Source of the DNA: Rhizoclosmatium globosum
Lineage: Eukaryota > Chytridiomycota > Chytridiomycetes > Chytridiales > Chytriomycetaceae
Length of the DNA: 64,000 nt
Direction of reading: 5' to 3'
NCBI GenBank assembly: GCA_002104985.1
Contig: MCGO01000115.1
Span: 1 to 64,000, forward strand
Shown here: positions 1 through 10,544 of the stretch, piece by piece
Layout: each line of letters begins with the position of its first letter
How positions within the stretch are numbered: the stretch's first letter is position 1
The notes under the pieces: model-generated
What the model saw: only the letters and a program-made list of their open reading frames with translations
What the model was told of the DNA's origin: nothing
Database searches by the model: none
Position numbers and translations under genes: made by a program

Positions 1-334
1 TCGTTCCATCTTTTGCAGTGCTTGGAGCGAAAGAAAATCCCCCTGTATTAGCAGGAGATGCTTCTTTTGTGGTATCTTTCGAAGTGCCTAAAGCAAATGA
101 GAATCCTCCTGTTGGGGCTACGTCATTTGTTGTATCTTTTGCAGCGTTAATACCAAAGGAGAAAACCTCCAGTTGGAGCAGGAGTCGCTTCCTTGGTTGC
201 ATCTTTGGTAGCGTTGGCATCTTTTGCTGCTTCTTTAGTAACACTCGAAGCGAATGCGAATCCACCAGCTGAAACGGCGCTTTGTTGCATCTTTGGCAGA
301 CTTAAAGCGAACGAGAATCCTGCAGTTGTTGCAG

Positions 335-716
335 GAGCTGCTTCTTTTGTCACTTCTTTGCCAGTGTTATCAGAGAAGGAAAACCCCCAGCCACAACAGG
401 AGCAGCAGTCTTTGATGCATCTTTGGTATTGTTTGAAGCGAAGGAGAATCCGCCAGTTGAGGTTGTATCTTTTGCTGTATCTTTGGCAGAACTTAAAGCG
501 AACGAGAATCCTCCAGTTGGGGCGGGAGCTGCTTCTTTTGTCACTTCTTTGCCAGTGTTATCAGAGAAGGAAAACCCCCCAGCCACAACAGGAGCAGCAG
601 TCTTTGATGCATCTTTGGTATTGTTTGAAGCGAAGGAGAATCCGCCAGTTGAGGTTGTATCTTTTGCTGTATCTTTGGCAGTACTTAAAGCGAACGAGAA
701 TCCTCCAGTTGGGCGG
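335..716 (-). repeat. 191-bp direct tandem repeat encoding FG units, two copies
   Basis: The block around 335-525 recurs at 526-716 with very few changes. Each unit encodes two or three GGFSF-type motifs with Thr/Lys/Asp-rich spacers. The copies differ in a C run (five near 391, six near 582 on the plus strand), and only the six-base form keeps the minus-strand FG frame open through the boundary. A further partial unit follows on each side. Confidence 0.85.
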
Positions 717-1016
717 GAGCTGATTCCTTGGCTTTTGATGCAATCGAGAATTCATTGGAACCGGCTGGTCCTGATTGTTTTTGGGCAGGTTCCTTCGTTT
801 CTGTTAGAAGAGGCTTGACTCAGTACTCAATGCACTAGCATTCCCATATGCCGATATAATAGTTTTTGGAGCAGAAAGTGAAGTTGCTGCAAAAAGGACG
901 GAGTTGAACTCTTAGGTGGAATCGGGACGGCTGGGACGTGGACGCCCCAAACAAAGGCGGTTGCTAGCGCATCTGAAGGCTTGGCCCAGACAAGTTGGAT
1001 AAGTTTGATGTGCCTT

Positions 1017-1099
1017 GCGACACGTGCGTTTCGCATGCAGTGCAGTTAGCAGATGATTCCAAGTTGCTGGTCAGACACTTTTGACAAGTCCACTTGACG
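1017..1099 (-). other. Fifth RanBP2-type zinc finger
   Basis: The minus strand reads VKWTCQKC, ten residues, then NCTACET, giving the W-x-C-x2-C-x10-C-x2-C pattern of the four fingers in exon 13. Its neighbourhood is in broken frame. It supports this region being part of the same nucleoporin. Confidence 0.7.
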
Positions 1100-2412
1100 C
1101 CTGGAGGAGAATTAAGACCTTGTTGCTTTGGAGATGGGCTCTTTGGAGGGTATAGATTTCGTTACTGGCTTGACTACGTGCACGCATTTTGTCTTCGATT
1201 GTTCACCGAACTGCAGCAGAATTCAAGGAAGCCATTAGTTTCATTTGCTTCTTGACGGAATTGGAAGTGTAAGGTTGATTTTGCATGAAGATCTCGTCAA
1301 AGTCTGCATCGTCTGCCGAAAACAATTCTTGGTTTTGGAAACAACTTTAGCCTGCTTGGGTTGTGGAGACAGTAGTGCTTTTGATGACTTCAAACAACAT
1401 TGAATCTACTTTTTGGAATGGTGACGGTGTGGGATGTAATTCGACGAATATTACGACAAAGATGTCCCAGTCAGGGAGTCTATCAAGCGATTAGAATGCA
1501 CAAGCGAAGCAAAAATCCTTACTTCGTCCAGACCTCGATCCTGCTTGGATTTCCAACTCCTCCTTCATCTCAAGAAGGGACCCTTTCATATCCGCTAATT
1601 CGGATTCCATTTGCTAAATAAAGTCAAAAAATATGCTACAAATATGAAGATACCATACCTTGACTTTTTCCTCAACAAACTCTGTAAATAAGCAAATCTG
1701 GACCCAATTCAGCCTGAATCTTGGTCCATTGCGAATCTTTTTCCAGAGCATTTTGCAGCTTTGTGGAATGCTCATTCTTCCCTTGACTATTCAAAAATTG
1801 TAAGGTTCACAACACTTCAATCACAAAGAGAAACTCACTCAATTTCAAAATATCATCCAGTCCTTCATAATTTTCAGTCTATTCTCACTGTTTAATTCGA
1901 CTGAGCTTAATTTCTTGTTCAGTTCTGACACATGGATATGGTTTCTTGTAAAATAGTTGATGAGTTCTTCACCGCCTTTCAACAAAAATCCCGCATTCAG
2001 AAGCAGTCGAATTCAGCTAGAAACAAAGTGGTCAATATTATAATTCCTGGATCGAAGTTCACCTCTTGCAACTCATCCTCTAATTCAGTTCGCAGACGCT
2101 CAAAAAGCTCCGAATGACTTGTTGGATCAGGGTAAGATTTCTGTTTCACTTCACGTTTGACTGGGGCGGGCACTGCGACAACAGAGATAGGCTTAGTTGG
2201 TTTGACTTGTTCTACAGCTTCAACAACGACAGGAATGGATGCCGGAGCAATTTTCGGAGATATCTTGGATGCAAGAGGCTTGGGAGATGGTACTTTCGGA
2301 GCTGCAGTATGAAGTGAATTCTCCTGGGCAACAATTGCTTCACTGGATTTGGCGTAGTTGTTGGCTTTATGGCTGGCGTCACGGATTCTTTCAATGCTTG
2401 AGATCCTATGGA

Positions 2413-2950
2413 AGGAAGTTGACCACAGTCAAAGATTTGTATCTTGGCTTTTTTTTCCAGTCTTGTCACCAAGTTGTTCAATTTTGTCCACAACATCCAT
2501 TCCTTCAATGACGCTGCCAAAAACTACGTGCTTGTTATCCAAATGAGTTGCCTTTCCGGTTACAATGAAGAATTGAGATCCATTTGTGTTCGGGCCCGAG
2601 TTCGCCATTGACAATACACCACGACCAGTATGCTTCAAGGCAAACCCTTCATCGGCAAATTTAGACCCATAAATAGACTTCCCGCCTGTTCCGTTATGTT
2701 TGGTGAAGTCTATTTCATGCCAATTAATTATTGAATTAACAGCCCGCAACACTAACCTCCTCCCTGGCACATAAATCCAGGAATTACACGGTGGAAAATA
2801 GATCCACGGTATCCAAAGCCTTTTTCGTAAGTGCAAAGTGCACGGAAATTCTCCGCTGTCTTGGGAACCACATCACTGCGAAGCTCCATGACAATCCTTC
2901 CAAGTGAAGATCCATCCGCAGTAATATCGAAGAATACTCGAGGTTTCTCT
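2413..2950 (-). other. Cyclophilin (peptidyl-prolyl isomerase) domain within the nucleoporin tail
   Basis: The sequence reads through [37 protein letters not shown] and LDNKHVVFG, ending near FDCGQL. Cyclophilin A catalytic residues (the Arg, Phe and Gln of the HRVIPGF..QGG segment, the Phe of SQFF, the His of KHVVFG) are all present. The position of CypA Trp121 is His, a change known from cyclosporin-weak members such as Cyp40. A 46-47 bp intron splits it at QGG/DF. One extra A in a run near 2451 shifts the frame just before the last strand. RanBP2 of animals also carries a C-terminal cyclophilin. Confidence 0.85.
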
Positions 2951-3308
2951 CCTGGAGCAAGAATTACTGGTGCTGGCGCAGATGGTGGTGACGGGCCTGA
3001 TCCAAAACTGAGTCCAGAACCAAATGATGGACTGGCAGAAGCGGATGAAGTACCAAACAATGGGACTGCTGGACTTGAAGTTGGACCAAGCCCAAACGAT
3101 AACGGCAATGAAGATTTGGTTGGTCCTTTGGAGGAGCCCCAAATGTAGGTAACGGAGCAGAGACGGCGCCAAAAGCCGGAACAACCACGGGGCTGACCGA
3201 TGCAGGTTTAGAACCCACTTCCGCGGAATTTGTTTTCGCTGAATTTAAGTTCCCAAAAGACCAAACGATGGGACTTGATTTGTTGACGGAGAAGGTTTAG
3301 TAGCACCT

Positions 3309-6300
3309 TCAGGTGTCCATTGAAACACCGGCGCCCGCAGTTTTTAATGCATCCACCTTCAATACACTCGCTGTTGCTTTTGGTGTGGTGTCAGACTGGA
3401 GAGATTTTTAGTCATGTGATTAAGGGTCAAAATTCGAATCACCTTAGCTTCACGAGGAACAACGCCAGTTAATGCCTTTGCCTTCGTCATATTCGTACAA
3501 GCGACATCTCTCTTATCTGTTGACAGATCCACAACATTATATACAAGTAACCATCCAGCACTGTTCAAGACATAAACCAAAGGTGCTGGGCACAAACTTG
3601 GGGCATCCAGTGAACTTCCCCCCTTAATCTTGTCTTCGCTCGTGAAATCAATGTCCAGACCAACTGGATACGTTTCATTGTCATCGGAATCAAGCGGCAA
3701 AGTGACTCCTTCGCCGATTCTCCACACATTCCACTTTCCGTCTTTGCAGCCATACATTCCAAGTTCGTTCGACGCGAAATTCGCGTATGGCATGAGGTAT
3801 GTGGTATCGCCCAGGCCCGAAATCAAACTGGCATAGTAGTTGTATTGACTCTCGTCCCGTGGGAATGAGCATGGGTCATCCAAACGAAGGTATTCAGACT
3901 TGATTCCAGTTTTGGCAGTTCCAGTTTGAGTAATAACGAATCCAACAGACGGTTGATCAGTCACAGTGTAAATGACCACAAAGACTTTGTCTTCCAGCCA
4001 AAAGATACTTTGCACTATGATTTCGCTCAGTAAGAGAGTCAATTAACTCAAAACATTACCTGAAACTTCCAAATCTTTCAGACTTGGAGGAACGTCAATT
4101 GTGTTTTTGATGGTTCCATCCAAACTAATTTGTCTAACTGTACCCAAATGATCACCAACAGCCAGTTGTTTTCCTTTACGACTCCAACACATGGCTGTGA
4201 TGACGAATTCGTCAAGCTTATCCAAAGCAGTAAACTCGTTCTTCTCATGATCCAACATAAAAATACTTCCATCCGCATGGTTCACTGCACAAATTGTAGG
4301 ATAAGCCTCTGGATTGGGCAACAACACAAAGTCTTCTTGATTTGGGCTCTTCAAAACTTTGGCGGGTTCATGCTTATCCTTTACAAACCGAATTAAAAAC
4401 ACTTTTGAATGAGTAAGCGACTTACGGAAGCCAATTTTGAAGCCAAATAAGTCTGAACAGTTCCCGAAGTCAGTCCAACAAATACTGTTTCTTCGTCCGC
4501 AGAGAGGCGAATTTGGTTGACTACGTCATCTTCTATCTCAACTTGGACGATTCCGTCGACATTAACGATTTGTCTCGCAGAAGCCTGTCAAATCAATGAT
4601 CAGAAAACGAAACCATGGCTCGTAGCAATAATTCACCTTCGCCAATGATTCACGAACATCCTTACTATACACAAAACCAAATCCTGCACTTGTTGCAAAC
4701 ACAACATATCCAAATTTGTTGGAAATAGCCAACAGATTGTAGCACACTGCTTCCTCCACTGGGAAATCAAATGGATCCGAAACTTTAATCTTGGCATCTG
4801 ATGGAATTTGTCTGATTTGAATGAACTGAACTGAAAGTTAAGATATCAACCAAGACATATCCACAACTTACATCAGGTTCAAACTCATCCCCTTCCGTTT
4901 CAACCGCAGAGTGTACAACTGGAGTCTTGACTTTCGGAGCTGGGGCCTTTTGTGCACAGATTTCAATAAAAACAAATCTAATTTTCTGGAATACATACCT
5001 CTGGCCAAGGTGCAGATTCTTTCTTTGCGGTGACAGCAGGTGTGGCTGCTTTGACTGGAGAAGGGTCGCGTTTTGGAATTTCAGCTGACTTTTTCTCTTC
5101 CTTAACCGGTAGAGCAGCTGACGTTGAGCCTGCAAGCGAACCTGGGAATGGTACTGGCGCACTGGCAACAGAATCAGCAGGTCTCTTTGTTTCACAAGAT
5201 AAACATTGAGTCTTTGAGTCGTCGTTTTTGACTAAACAAACATCGCAAGTCCATTGGAGTCCTGAAATGGCAGCCTTAGTTACACTTGAGGCAGCTTCAG
5301 CAGGTTTGAAACTGAAGCCTCCAGCTGGTATGGAATCTTTTGGTTGCGAGAAACTGAAACCTCCAGTAGCAGAAGTTGAGCCTCCAAATCCAAATCCAGT
5401 TGCAGTGGCTGGTGTGTCCTTTGAAGCTATGAAACTGAATCCTCCAGTGCCAGTAGCTGGCTCCTTTGTCGAGGAATCGTCTTTCTTTGTTGCAAATGTA
5501 AACCCTCCCTGAAGTGCCGCAGGAGCAGGAGCACCCAAAACAGGTACAGCAGCGGTATTTGGCTTGAAACTAAATCCTCCCGTGTTGGTTGCCGGTACAT
5601 TCGGAGCATCTTCTTTCTTTGCGGCAAATGTAAATCCACCGAAGCCAGAGGCTGACGCCGAAGGAGCAGGGGAATCCGTCTTCGTGACAAAACTAAAGCC
5701 CCCAGTTCCAGTTCCTGCAATTGTGGGAGCCGTCTCATCGCTTTTCTTTGGAGTGAAACTAAACCCTCCTGTGACAGGAGGTTTCACTCCGAACGCGGTT
5801 GTATCAGAAGGTGGAGGGTCATCTTTCTTTGGAGTAACGCTGAATCCGCCAGAAACAGGGGCCGTCACTCCAAAAACAGTTGTGCCCGCAGGTGGTGGGG
5901 TTGGACTGTCTTTTGCAGGAGTAAAACTGAATCCTCCAGTCATAGGAGCCTTGGTTCCAAATGCACTTGTGACACCAAAGGCACTCGTGGTTCCAAACGC
6001 ACTTTTCAGAGGAGCTGGAGAACTTGACTCCTTGGCAGCAGCCCCAAAACTGAATCCTCCAGTCAAAGAAGCTGAAGCCGGAGCTGCAGATCCAGAACCA
6101 GTTCCACCCAAAGCACCCCCAAAAGTAAATCCACCAGAAGGTATCGCTGCAGGCGCCTTTACTTCAAACAACGATGGCTTAGGTGCGGCAACAGCACCTA
6201 CGCGCTTTGTTTCACAAGCAGCACATTGCGTAGCATCATCCGTATTATGAATCATACAGACTTCACAATCCCATCCCCCAACAGGCGCGGAAGGCATCTT

Positions 6301-9300
6301 AAATCCTCCAGAAGCAGCCGGCTTGGAATCAAAGAGTGACGGTTTAGGTACAGCTGAAGCCCCCACCCGTTTGGTTTCACAAGCAGCACATTGCGTAGCG
6401 TCATCCTTATTATGAATCATACAGACTTCACAATCCCATCCCCCAACAGGAGCAGAAGGCATCTTGAACCCACTCGCAATAGCTGAAGTAGTGGCAGCAG
6501 GTTTCGCGTCAAACAACGATGGCTTTGGTACAGCAACCGCTCCAACGCGTTTAGTCTCACACGCTGCACACTGTGTAGCTTCATCCTTGTTGTGAATCAT
6601 ACAAGTCTCACAATTCCATCCCCCAACAGGAGCTGACGGCATTTTGAAGGTATTCGGAGCAGAAACAGGCGATTTCACAGCCGGAGGAGCGGATTTCTTG
6701 ACAGCTTCCACCTTCATTGTGCTAGCCGCTGGTTTTGGAGTTGTCTGATCAAAACATTTTAATCTTACAATAACCTTGCCACAAAACGACAAACCTTTGC
6801 AGATCCACTCAGTCCAGGCAAGACCTCAGCCTTCGTCATACTTGGACAAGAAACTTCACGACGACTGGAAGTAAGATCTACAACGCTGTACACGACAAGA
6901 CAACCGGCACTGTTCAAGACAAACACCAAAGGCGCTGGGCACAAACTTGGGGCATCCGGTGAACTTCCCCCCTTAATCTTGTCTTCGCTCGTGAAATCAA
7001 TGTCCAGACCAACTGGATACGTTTCATTGTCATCAGAATCAAGCGGCAAAGTGACTCCTTCGCCGATTCTCCACACATTCCACTTCCCATCTTTGCAGCC
7101 ATACATTCCAAGTTCATTCGATGCAAAATTCGCATATGGCATGAGGTATGTGGTATCGCCCAGGCCCGAAATCAGACTGGCATAGTAGTTGTATTGACTC
7201 TCGTCCCGTGGGAATGAGCATGGGTCATCCAAACGAAGGTATTCAGACTTGATTCCAGTTTTGGCAGTTCCAGTTTGAGTAATAACGAATCCAACAGACG
7301 GTTGATCAGTCACAGTGTAAATGACCACAAAGACTTTGTCTTCCAGCCAAAAGATACTTTGAACTGAACAAAGGACATCAGTATGCGATTTCGACTTTCA
7401 ACACACAATCAAACCTGATACATCCAACCCCTTCAAGCTTGGAGGTACATCAATCGTGTTTTTGATGGTTCCATCCAAACTGACTTGACGAACAACTCCC
7501 AACTGATCTCCAACAGCTAACTGTTTTCCTTTTCGACTCCAACATAAAGCACTTGCGAAAATATTCAGGGCCAAAAGCTTCTCCAACGGTGTAAATTCAT
7601 CCGACTCGATATCCAACATGAAAACGGTTCCGTCAGCGTCATTGACGGCGATGCTGTTTGGATACACTTCTGGGTTTGGCAGAAGAACAAAATCATTGTC
7701 GGTAGGGCTTTTTACGCTCTTCAAGGCTCTTGTATCACCCTATATGATCGTGTGAGTGACCAACAAAATTAAGCAAGAGAATCTATACCGCGGAGACACG
7801 AGACGCTTTATAAAAGAAGACGGTTCCAGATGTAGTTCCAATGATGATAAGCTTCTGGTCCGCAGAAAGTCGAATTTGATTTACAACATCATCCTCAACC
7901 TCGATATTTGTGATTGAGTCCAAAGGAACGACTTGTCGAGCAGACGCCTAAGTAACTTAAATTAGTGCCATGGTCGTTTTCTCTAAATGTTCCATGTAGG
8001 CTCACCTTCCCAATCACAGCTCGAATATCCTTTGTGAAAGCGAATCCAAACCCATTACTCGTTGCAAACACAACATACCCAAATTTGTTTGAAATCGCCA
8101 GCAAATTGTAACAAAGGGGTTCGTCTTCTGGAAGATCAAACGCAGACGAAACTCGGACCTTGACATCTGGTGGGATTTGTCTGATTTGAAGAAACTACAA
8201 CACAAAACAGATTAAAGTTGTGTCAGAGTAAAATGAATCAAAATTACATCAGGATTGAGTTCTCCGCCTTCTGTCTCTGAAACTGAATGTACGACAGGGC
8301 CTTTCACTTTTGGAACGCTTGCAGCTGGTGCTGGCGCCTGAATCAATACGGTCAAATGATAATCAAAGGAAAGCACAAATTTGTACCTCTTCTTTCTTAA
8401 CTTCAACTTTTGGTTCAGTCTTTGCAGGAGACTTGTCCCTCTTTCCCTCAGCAGGACTCTTATCTCTCTTTGGAGCCGCAACAGGAATAGAAGAGGGAGC
8501 AGGTTGTTTTGCTGGTGACTTTTCGCGTTTTCCTGGAATATCAACCGGAGGAGATGACGAAACTACTGCAGGTCTTTCTGGAGACTTTGCTCGCTCGGCC
8601 CAAGCATTCTTAGCAGGTGGAGGTCTTTCTGGAGATTTTTCTCTTTGTGGTGTGGCAGCAATTGAGCTCGGTGTGGGAGTCGTTGTTTTGGTTGGGGAGG
8701 GCTCACGTTTTGGACTGCCAACTTTAGTTGGTGGGGCTGGGAAGAAGGTGGAGGTGGAAGATGTAGGAGTTGGAGAAGAGGAAGTAACGGAGGACACATC
8801 ATTTGATGGTTTAACTGTGATATTGATAGGGTTGGCAATAGCTTTTGCAGGTGATTTGTCTCTGATGGGGCTGGCGTGCTGTGCAATGACAGGGATAAGC
8901 GAATGATACGTCGAGAAATAAACTTACTCTCGAAGCCATGAAAGCAACGGGTGTTGTCATTTGTGGACACGAGCTCTCTCGTTCCCCTGACTTCTTATCC
9001 ACCATTTGGTATACCAACAAGCATCCGGCAGTGTTGAGAACATACAACAGGGGACATGGCGGCAAATCAGGCTGATCAGGTGACGAAGCTTTGATTTTAT
9101 CAGAGCTTGTGAAGTCAATATCAAGACCAATAGGATAAGTATCATTTTCCTCAGAATCGAGCGGCAACGTGACACCTTCTCCAATACTCCAATTATTCCA
9201 TTCACCATTCATTTGGCCAAGAAATCCTAATTCAGTGGAAGCAAAATTGGCATATGGAATCAAGTACGAGATTTCGCCACTACAAAACCGTCAGTTGCCA

Positions 9301-10498
9301 TGAAGCCAATTTTCAGTACTTACAGCCCGGTAATAAGTGAGTTGAAATAATTTCCTCGTTGGCGGTCATCAATTGGGTATGCGTTTGGATCTTCCAGCTT
9401 CAGGTATGATGATTTGATTCCAGACTTTGCTGTGCCAGTCTGAGTAATAATATATGCATTCGCATTACAGTCATCTCCGGTCTGAATTAAGTAAACGACA
9501 ATGAAAGTTTTGTCTTCCAACCAGAGAATATTTTGAACTGTGATTGGAAATCAGTAAAGCGCAAAGGTCAAAGAATTACAAAATGTGTGAGTATACCTGT
9601 AACTTGCGCGTCTTTGTGCGCTGGGGGTGGTTGAATCGTGTTCTTGACTTTCCCTTCCAAGGAAACTTGACGGACAACGCCATTCTTGTCCCCAACAGCC
9701 AACTGCTTTCCTTTACGACTCCAACAAGCTGTGGTAATATTTTTGAATTCGGTAAGGTGTTCAAAGTCTCCAGATTCCAAGTTGAGTATATGCAAAGAGC
9801 CATCTGCGGACAAAACTGCGCAAGAATCAGGGAATGCTTCAGGGTTTGGAAGAAGAGCCACAATATTCTCGTTTGGAGACTGCAAGCTTTTGAAAGGCTT
9901 TTTGTTTCCCTGTGGAGACAGTTTTTAGTTGGAGTGGGTGCGTTGAGCGAAGGCGCATTACCGAGGCCAAAGCAGCGGCCTTGTGCAGCAGAATCTTTCC
10001 AGAGTCGAGAGCAATCAAGACAATTTCGTGAGAAGCATTGAGTCTGACATGAGTGATTGTCGAGTGAGCAACCTCAACAACCCGCTTAGCACTAGACTGC
10101 AGCTCAATAGTCTGACGCGGTGCAGCCTACACTTTCCATTTAAGCGATAGTTTTAAGAAAAGGGAAAGAACGAGACAGAACAGACGCACCTGAGCCAGGG
10201 CAGCGCGCACGTCTTTTGTGTGGACAAAGACAAATGCGTTTGTTGTGGCAGCGACGGCGAAACCGCGGCGACTCGAAACAGACAACAAATTGTAGAACGC
10301 CGTTGCTTCGAATGTGTTTGTTGTGTTTGTTGTTGGTGGGAACACGCGCACTTTGGCGTCGATTGGACTTGTTGAAACAGAGATGAACTGCGAAGTAGTT
10401 GCAAGTGTCAGTCTACTACCCTAACCCTAATCACTTTAAAAAGTAGGTGCTACCTCGGCCTCGTGCGTACCGCCTTCGCTTTCGCTAATGCTGGCCAT
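3309..10498 (-). CDS. Giant nucleoporin with three Nup159/Nup214-type beta-propellers (frame-intact portion)
   Basis: Start ATG is at 10498. Nineteen exons keep one reading frame to a stop at 3309-3311: 10454-10498, 10190-10387, 9962-10126, 9597-9909, 9324-9537, 8928-9279, 8387-8878, 8248-8337, 8006-8194, 7789-7947, 7415-7739, 6795-7363, 4999-6744, 4872-4946, 4637-4825, 4426-4584, 4060-4378, 3443-4014 and 3395 onward. Introns are 44-66 bp with GT-AG ends. Each propeller carries the family core (WSRKGKQLAVGD, then VRQxSLxG and xPVGLDIDFT-like stretches). Order by residue: propeller 1 (about 15-429), Ser/Pro/Lys linker (430-593), propeller 2 (594-1037), zinc-finger/FG block (1038-1619), propeller 3 (1620-2057). 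Nup159/Nup214 propellers dock the DEAD-box helicase Dbp5 at the cytoplasmic pore face; that role here is inferred. No start codon or gene boundary is visible between copies, so one protein is favoured over three genes. It shares a 46 bp intergenic spacer with the F-box/LRR gene. Confidence 0.78.
3443..4946 (-). other. Nucleoporin beta-propeller copy 3
   Basis: Exons 14-18, about 438 residues. It opens with ETEGDEFEPD then FIQIRQIPSD, parallel to copy 2. Its last exon is almost the same DNA as the last propeller exon of copy 2, while the first exons have diverged much more. Confidence 0.75.
3580..4013 (-). repeat. Near-identical tract shared by propeller copies 2 and 3 (partner 6929-7362)
   Basis: About 430 bp of the last propeller exon in copy 3 match the equivalent exon of copy 2 at a constant 3349 bp offset, with only scattered single-base differences. 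Similarity falls off sharply at the intron boundary (4014/7363) and again toward the 3' end of the exon. The rest of the two copies is much more diverged. Confidence 0.8.
4999..6744 (-). other. Zinc-finger and FG-repeat block (exon 13) of the giant nucleoporin
   Basis: A single 582-codon exon. Four RanBP2-type fingers of the form W-x-C-x2-C-x10-C-x2-C lie at about 6547-6622, 6367-6442, 6201-6276 and 5179-5257. The first three share the core MIHNxDxATQCAACETKR and have nearly repeated flanks (FKMPSAPVGGW). Between fingers 3 and 4 are about twelve GGFSF/GGFTF units spaced by Lys/Asp/Thr-rich linkers, typical of FG nucleoporins that line the pore channel and bind transport receptors. Fingers of this type bind Ran-GDP in Nup153 and RanBP2, or RNA in other families; the ligand here is not known. 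Confidence 0.85.
6795..8337 (-). other. Nucleoporin beta-propeller copy 2
   Basis: Exons 8-12, about 444 residues. It opens with a linker exon ending ETEGGELNPD, then FLQIRQIPPD. Exon sizes (90, 189, 159, 325, 569 nt) nearly match copy 3 (75, 189, 159, 319, 572 nt), so the two copies share gene structure as well as sequence. The serine/proline linker exon 8387-8878 lies directly upstream. Confidence 0.75.
8928..10498 (-). other. Nucleoporin beta-propeller copy 1
   Basis: Encoded by exons 1-6, about 429 residues. It starts MASISESEGG and carries the GKQLAVGDKNG blade followed by a late blade with GEGVTLPLDSEEND and YPIGLDIDFTS, matching the Nup214/Nup159 N-terminal domain. It is clearly the most diverged of the three copies. 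Its first intron (10388-10453) contains two telomere-like CCCTAA units on the plus strand at 10419-10430. Confidence 0.75.
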
Positions 10499-10544
10499 TG
10501 GTTTCGTGAGGAAGTTCAAAGGTCCAAAAAGAAAAGGTGCTCAA

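Larger units (their letters stand above)
1..3308 (-). pseudogene. Distal part of the giant nucleoporin gene, frame-broken, running off the window
   Basis: Protein-like sequence continues on the same strand but in shifting frames. In order it encodes a short FG/Pro region (about 3308-2960), a cyclophilin domain (about 2950-2413), a Pro/Val/Lys-rich stretch (2410-2110), coiled-coil-like pieces (about 2110-1560), a fifth RanBP2-type zinc finger (about 1099-1017) and GGFSF-type FG repeats (about 750-1). Single-base breaks lie near 3316, 3256, 3135, 2451 (eight A where seven would keep frame), 593, 370 and 155; several are in homopolymers. FG, coiled coil and FG in that order is the usual Nup159/Nup214 tail. 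The part may be decayed, or it may be intact with sequencing errors; this cannot be decided here. The 3' end is outside the window. Confidence 0.55.

Noticed and set aside
18..818. Plus-strand repeat ORFs at the window start
   Set aside because: They are antisense to the FG repeats and lack any family resemblance.
3309..3400. A 90 bp intron (donor GTGTTT, acceptor AATTCAG) that would skip the first stop in the nucleoporin tail
   Set aside because: It keeps frame but deletes an FG-containing coding-like stretch and uses a weak donor; the later breaks near 3135 and 2451 cannot be explained the same way. It remains possible.
5228..6250. Plus-strand ORFs rich in KLNPPV units
   Set aside because: They mirror the FG-repeat exon; zinc fingers and splice sites support the minus strand.
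10419..10430. A real internal telomere or chromosome-fusion scar
   Set aside because: Only two CCCTAA units are present, inside a normal intron with coding exons on both sides.
3309..10498. Three separate neighbouring nucleoporin genes instead of one
   Set aside because: Linker exons 8 and 14 splice in frame on both sides, there is no suitable start codon, stop or polyadenylation signal between copies, and spacing is normal introns.
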